64,000 bases of DNA. Source: Microstegium vimineum (taxonomy: Eukaryota; Streptophyta; Magnoliopsida; Poales; Poaceae). A program made the position numbers and the translations under genes. The stretch covers positions 51,968,122-52,032,121 of the forward strand of contig CM039127.1 of assembly GCA_022036555.1 (NCBI GenBank). Direction: 5' to 3'. Every line of letters starts with the position of its first letter. Within the stretch, counting starts at the first letter, position 1. The notes beneath the pieces were generated by a model. The model ran no database searches. It saw only the letters and a program-made list of their open reading frames with translations, and had not been told where the DNA came from. Positions 59,861 to 64,000 of this stretch are shown one piece after another.

Positions 59861-61237
59861 GCAAGTGCTGGAAAGGGAGGTTGATAAGTAAAATATGGAA
59901 GGGAGAGGAAATTAGGGGTTAATTATATATGGGATGCTCGCCGACCTATCATCTCTTGCCATCTGCTACTATGCTCCCCCCAATTTTTTTTTTTCCAATT
60001 TTTTGTTGGCCTTTTCTTCTCTCTTGGTGAGTGGGGCCAACCACTTCTGTGTCTCTTGTGTTGTGTCGTCGTAGTGCTCCTAACCTTGGACAAAGTTGTA
60101 TTGTTTTCGTCTCTTTTCTCCATTCATTCGAGGCACTATGTATCTTTTGGTCAATTTCGCATATGATCAGGTACTTAGCTAGGTGGGGTATAATTTCCCT
60201 ATGGATGATATACAACAATGTAAAAAAATAATAAACAATCACAGGTTCCTTTTTTTAACAAAAAAAAGGAGTATTGTACTTTGAAAGGAAGAGTTTTGGC
60301 AGGAGTGCAAATCACCTGCAACGCTGCATGCACACTTTAAAACCAGAAACTTGGACCACACACTTGAACTACGTATTTGTGAGTATATATAATGATGAAT
60401 TACTCCCTCCCTCCATCCAGTAATGAACTCATCAATCACCCAGCCATCCATGCATACATCTTCCCTCCAAAGTTTAGAATTTGAAAATTGATCTAGCAGA
60501 GCAGTAGATTAGATTCAAATGTTAATTTGACCGGTCGGGTTAATTACACCCCCACCATCATCATTAGGCAATGACTTGGGTTTCCTTGCTGGAATGAAAT
60601 CATGCATGCATCCTCTGCTCTGCTCCTTCCCATTTATTACGTCTTCTATCTACAATTCAAATACCTGGCTACCTGTGGTTGTCATGCAGGCGTAATTCTG
60701 CGGTGTCCTTGAGCTGTATCAGATAGGCTTCATGTGAATTACTACTTAGTAACATTCAAATTCAAATGCTAATTGGGAGCTTAGCGCTGGCTGATTCCAT
60801 ATATATGTGCCCTGTGTGTTCTTTCCTTGTTTTTGGAGGGGAAGGAAATGGATCGGAGCTTGTCCCACAGCTGTCGTCCCAGCAAATCCTGAGATGGAAA
60901 GCGGTGTGAACATTGACCGCCATGTGTACTGGCAGGAGAAAAAATGAGTCGGTTGTTAAGCACACGGTTTCTGTACCTCTGTTTTTTCTTAGGTATCCCA
61001 TACATCTCTCAAGCTAAGTATATAAATAAGATGTTTTAACTTTTTTAGATTTATAGTTTTGTTATGCATTTAGATATAAATTAAGTCTTGATACACATTG
61101 TAAATGTCCAGAAAAGCCAAAACTTTGATGTATAATTTTGCGAATATATGTACCTGTATTTTTTAATCTCTTATAGGAGGTTTACTTATCTCTCAAGGCA
61201 GTAGATGAGAGTAAATCGGTGTAGACGTGATTTTTTA

Positions 61238-61280
<43 letters not shown>

Positions 61281-64000
61281 ATATATATATATTTGTACTA
61301 TAACTACTTCTTAGCAGTTGGCATATCTGAAGGAAACTATTGGTTGTATAGATGCATAAAGGACAATGGACATCGTGTCTGTCGTTGTCCATTCCCGGCC
61401 GGTTACACAAAACTACATGTACACAAGAAACCAGCGAGAAATTTAAATAGATCCAAACTAATAATTAAACATGATATATAGTAGTACTAATGTACTATAT
61501 AAGTAGTATCTGAAGATAAAGTAGTGGCGCCAAAGTAGTACTACGTACGTAGTATATATATTCTGTGTCGATGTCCAGGTACGTTTAACGGCGTCCATGC
61601 ACCAATATGTTTATTTATTTAATAAAATAATAGGAAATGTGTGTGAGATGGTATAGTAGATTACTGTACTAGCTGCATGTATATGATAAACCTGGAGAGT
61701 GAGGGTGAGGACAATCATGGGGTGGTTTGATTGCCCCGTGTCCTCATCTCACACTCACGGTCGCCATTGGCTGGACATGCATCCATGTGTGTACTACTCT
61801 CCCTTCATCCTAAAATTTAATACTATGTTTTTAGTATTTGAAATGTCCTAAAACAAGTGTACTTTAGGATATGGCACATTTAGTCTTAGAAGGCTTTTTT
61901 TTTTACATTCTCTGCAAATCATTAAGTGCTAAAATATTTTTTGGTAGGGTGAATACGTAATTTTACATGTGTAAACTTTCTCTCGGCAGGCTAACTTGTT
62001 GACGCTCTTGTTTCTTGCTTGAAGGCTTTGCTACGCGATCCAGTTTCTGCTAAGGACTTCTTGTTGTCTATCATGGCACATCAATCCACATGGATGATGA
62101 TGCTCGATGCCCAAGGGCGGCGGTGCTCGATTCTCCAAGTTTTTTAATACTAGTTGGGGTGTTTTAATTGTTTTTTCTTGGAGGGATTGTCGTTAGTTGG
62201 GTCGGTTCGACCAAGTTGTAACTTGTTAGCGATGATGTAAGTTGTAACAGTTGTGCCAAAGTTGTACATGATGAGTGGTGCACTCTCTCCTTAGCTGTAT
62301 GATTTTTTCGACTCAGGTTCCATTCAAAAAAAAAAGGCTGCCGTGTCATTAGTTTCTTTCTTCATCTAATAGAATTTGCGGCAAACATATATATATCCGT
62401 GTACTTACACAGTTACACCAAAAGAGTATGAACAAATACTAGGGAAAAAATTAGAACAACATATTTATATAATAGTACTTTGGAAAAAAATTATCCAGAA
62501 CAACATATGAATCACTTTGATAATGTTGTAACATGAAAAAGTATCTAATGATACAAGAATATTGAAGTATCAAGTGATACTTTAAATCAACAAAAGGTAT
62601 TCATGGATATTCAAATCTAAAAAATATCAATCGATGCTCTGATCTCATCTGAATTCTAGAAAAAAAAATAAGTTAGGCTTGATGTGGCAATCTCTTGTCA
62701 GGCCATTACTTGTCTAACATATTGATGTGTCCATGCCTCCATTAAACAGAAGGCTCGATCATGCACCCTCACACAAATCCAAGATAATCATCTGATTTTA
62801 GGACCAACCAGAGATTAGCTAGAAGAACATATCTCTTCCATTGCAGGCACCGATCAACCTGAACCTGATAATGGATCACAAAAGCCAATAGATAATGATG
62901 GCGGACAAACAAAATCAGCCCCGCTTTAAAATTAATCTCAGGAACCCAAATCTATAGAATAATATAATACCTTGTCTCAATGGGGCCGACTGGTCGCAAG
63001 CCCGTTCAATGTTCGATGGAAGGCTACGAAAATAGTGCCGCCTCATATCAGTGTAGAAAAACCAGAAAAAGGGGCCCGAGGATTAGATGGATCGCCAAGA
63101 CCTTGATTAACAATGGTTCGCCGGGATCTGCATCTATATACAATATGCTAGTTTGGATATGTAGTTTGTTCTTGGCAGATCGGATATATTCTTGTTTACC
63201 TGATTGTCTGGTGGCCGGTGGCTGCCGCCGAAAAAGAGACGCCAGCCTCGTATATCCATCAGCAGCCTATAGTCGTCGCCGCCTGGTGATGAAAGGAGAG
63301 CAGGTTTTTGCGCTTCCATTGATTTATGGTTAGATCAACTAGAATGAATTAGAGATCAATTAAACGATTATCTTTACCCACGGGAAGATTTGAAAGGTTC
63401 GTGATCCACCGTGAATGGAGGGCGGCCGCACTTCAGTTTCCGTCTCTGCCGCAAAGATATCTGATACCGATAGGCACCTATTTATATTAAAAAATAAAAA
63501 TACTAACGGATCTTCTTCTTTAACCCGCTAACAAATTCCGGCACCACGGTAAAAGAGGCTCGGCGCTCGCCTGCCTACAACATCACGGGAGTAGATAGAA
63601 GCATGAGTAAAAAGAAATTTCCATATATATATATTAATTGAAACAAGGAGGGGAAACATGAACAATGTGGTGGATTTGACGATGTGTAGTGTAGTCGGAC
63701 CAGAGAACTGAATGAAGTGATGTGATCCAATGTTACTGTTTGTCGACATTGAAGGAGAGAAAGAGCTTAATTAATCAGCCAATCAGTTGCAGAAATTGGA
63801 AAAGAAAAGGAAAGGGAAAACACAATTAGTGTACTAGTAGTAGTACTATAGTAGGACAAGAGACAAGAGGAAAATAATGTGTTTCTAGAAAGAGAAGAGG
63901 GAGATCGAGTGGGAAAGAGAGAGGAGTTCACGGACGGACGGAGAGAGAGAGAGGCGCTGAAGAATGAAGGGAGCGTGCGTGAAGTGAAGTGAAGCAGAGT
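59861..64000. other. AT-rich intergenic DNA at the right edge
   Basis: A TA microsatellite lies at about 61239-61291. A possible retroposed 3' end with an A-run ends at about 62336. A MITE-like end TACTCTCCCTTCATCCTAA is near 61795. A possible minus-strand first exon lies at about 63202-63319, opening MEAQKPALLSSPGGDD and followed by a GT donor; I do not recognise it. The last 100 bases are purine-rich and may be the leader of a gene beyond the window. Confidence 0.4.

Noticed and set aside
59412..59864. 150-codon minus-strand ORF around the AG microsatellite
   Set aside because: It reads through the microsatellite as a Ser/Leu repeat and overlaps DUF1635 exon 1 in another frame.

Overview
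The window is nuclear DNA of a grass. Its GC-rich, CT-rich gene starts, GT-AG introns, densely spread small MITEs, an RTE-clade LINE, a tRNA-headed SINE and a Copia element all fit a panicoid grass, probably Andropogoneae (sorghum, maize or sugarcane group; inference). From memory, the left part (DHAR, cupin, beta-hexosaminidase, MKP1) is collinear with the rice chromosome 5 interval holding DHAR1 and GSN1/MKP1. A synteny search would settle this.

Layout. 1-6.5 kb: a dehydroascorbate reductase gene (+) with a damaged, possibly chimeric first exon and a full-length RTE LINE inside intron 2. 8.1-10.3 kb: a two-cupin-domain 'legumin-like' protein gene (+) with a one-base frameshift in exon 2. 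10.8-12.5 kb: a truncated NTRC (NADPH-thioredoxin reductase C) pseudogene. 16-18.2 kb: a block of small transposons (a MULE-type fold-back MITE with 9-bp target duplication, a SINE, a Tourist-like MITE). 18.5-23.4 kb: a complete 15-exon beta-hexosaminidase gene (+) with a 17-nt microexon. 27.1-31.2 kb: MAP kinase phosphatase 1 (+). 33.7-34.5 kb: a low-complexity acidic hypothetical gene (-), frameshifted. 35.5-40.6 kb: an 11-exon UDP-sugar transporter gene (-). 42.5-45.8 kb: a non-autonomous Copia element with LTRs, primer-binding site and only Gag plus the start of protease. 49.1-51.3 kb: two divergently transcribed DUF674 genes, the right one broken. 52.3-53.6 kb: a three-exon DUF569 gene (-). 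57.8-59.7 kb: a DUF1635 gene (-). The rest is AT-rich intergenic DNA with repeats.

The genes do not form an operon or an obvious pathway. They are separately promoted plant genes: redox (DHAR, NTRC remnant), glycan and nucleotide-sugar handling (HEXO, UTR), MAPK signalling (MKP1) and DUF families. I saw no convincing new multi-gene system. The most interesting points are the altered 5' end of DHAR with a duplicated piece of its intron 2 upstream, the intact LINE, the Gag-only Copia element, the DUF674 pair around a shared promoter, and a recurring pattern of single-base deletions in otherwise well-conserved exons. That pattern needs a decision between true decay and sequence error. All exon boundaries were placed by eye from reading-frame continuity, GT-AG sites and remembered family homology.
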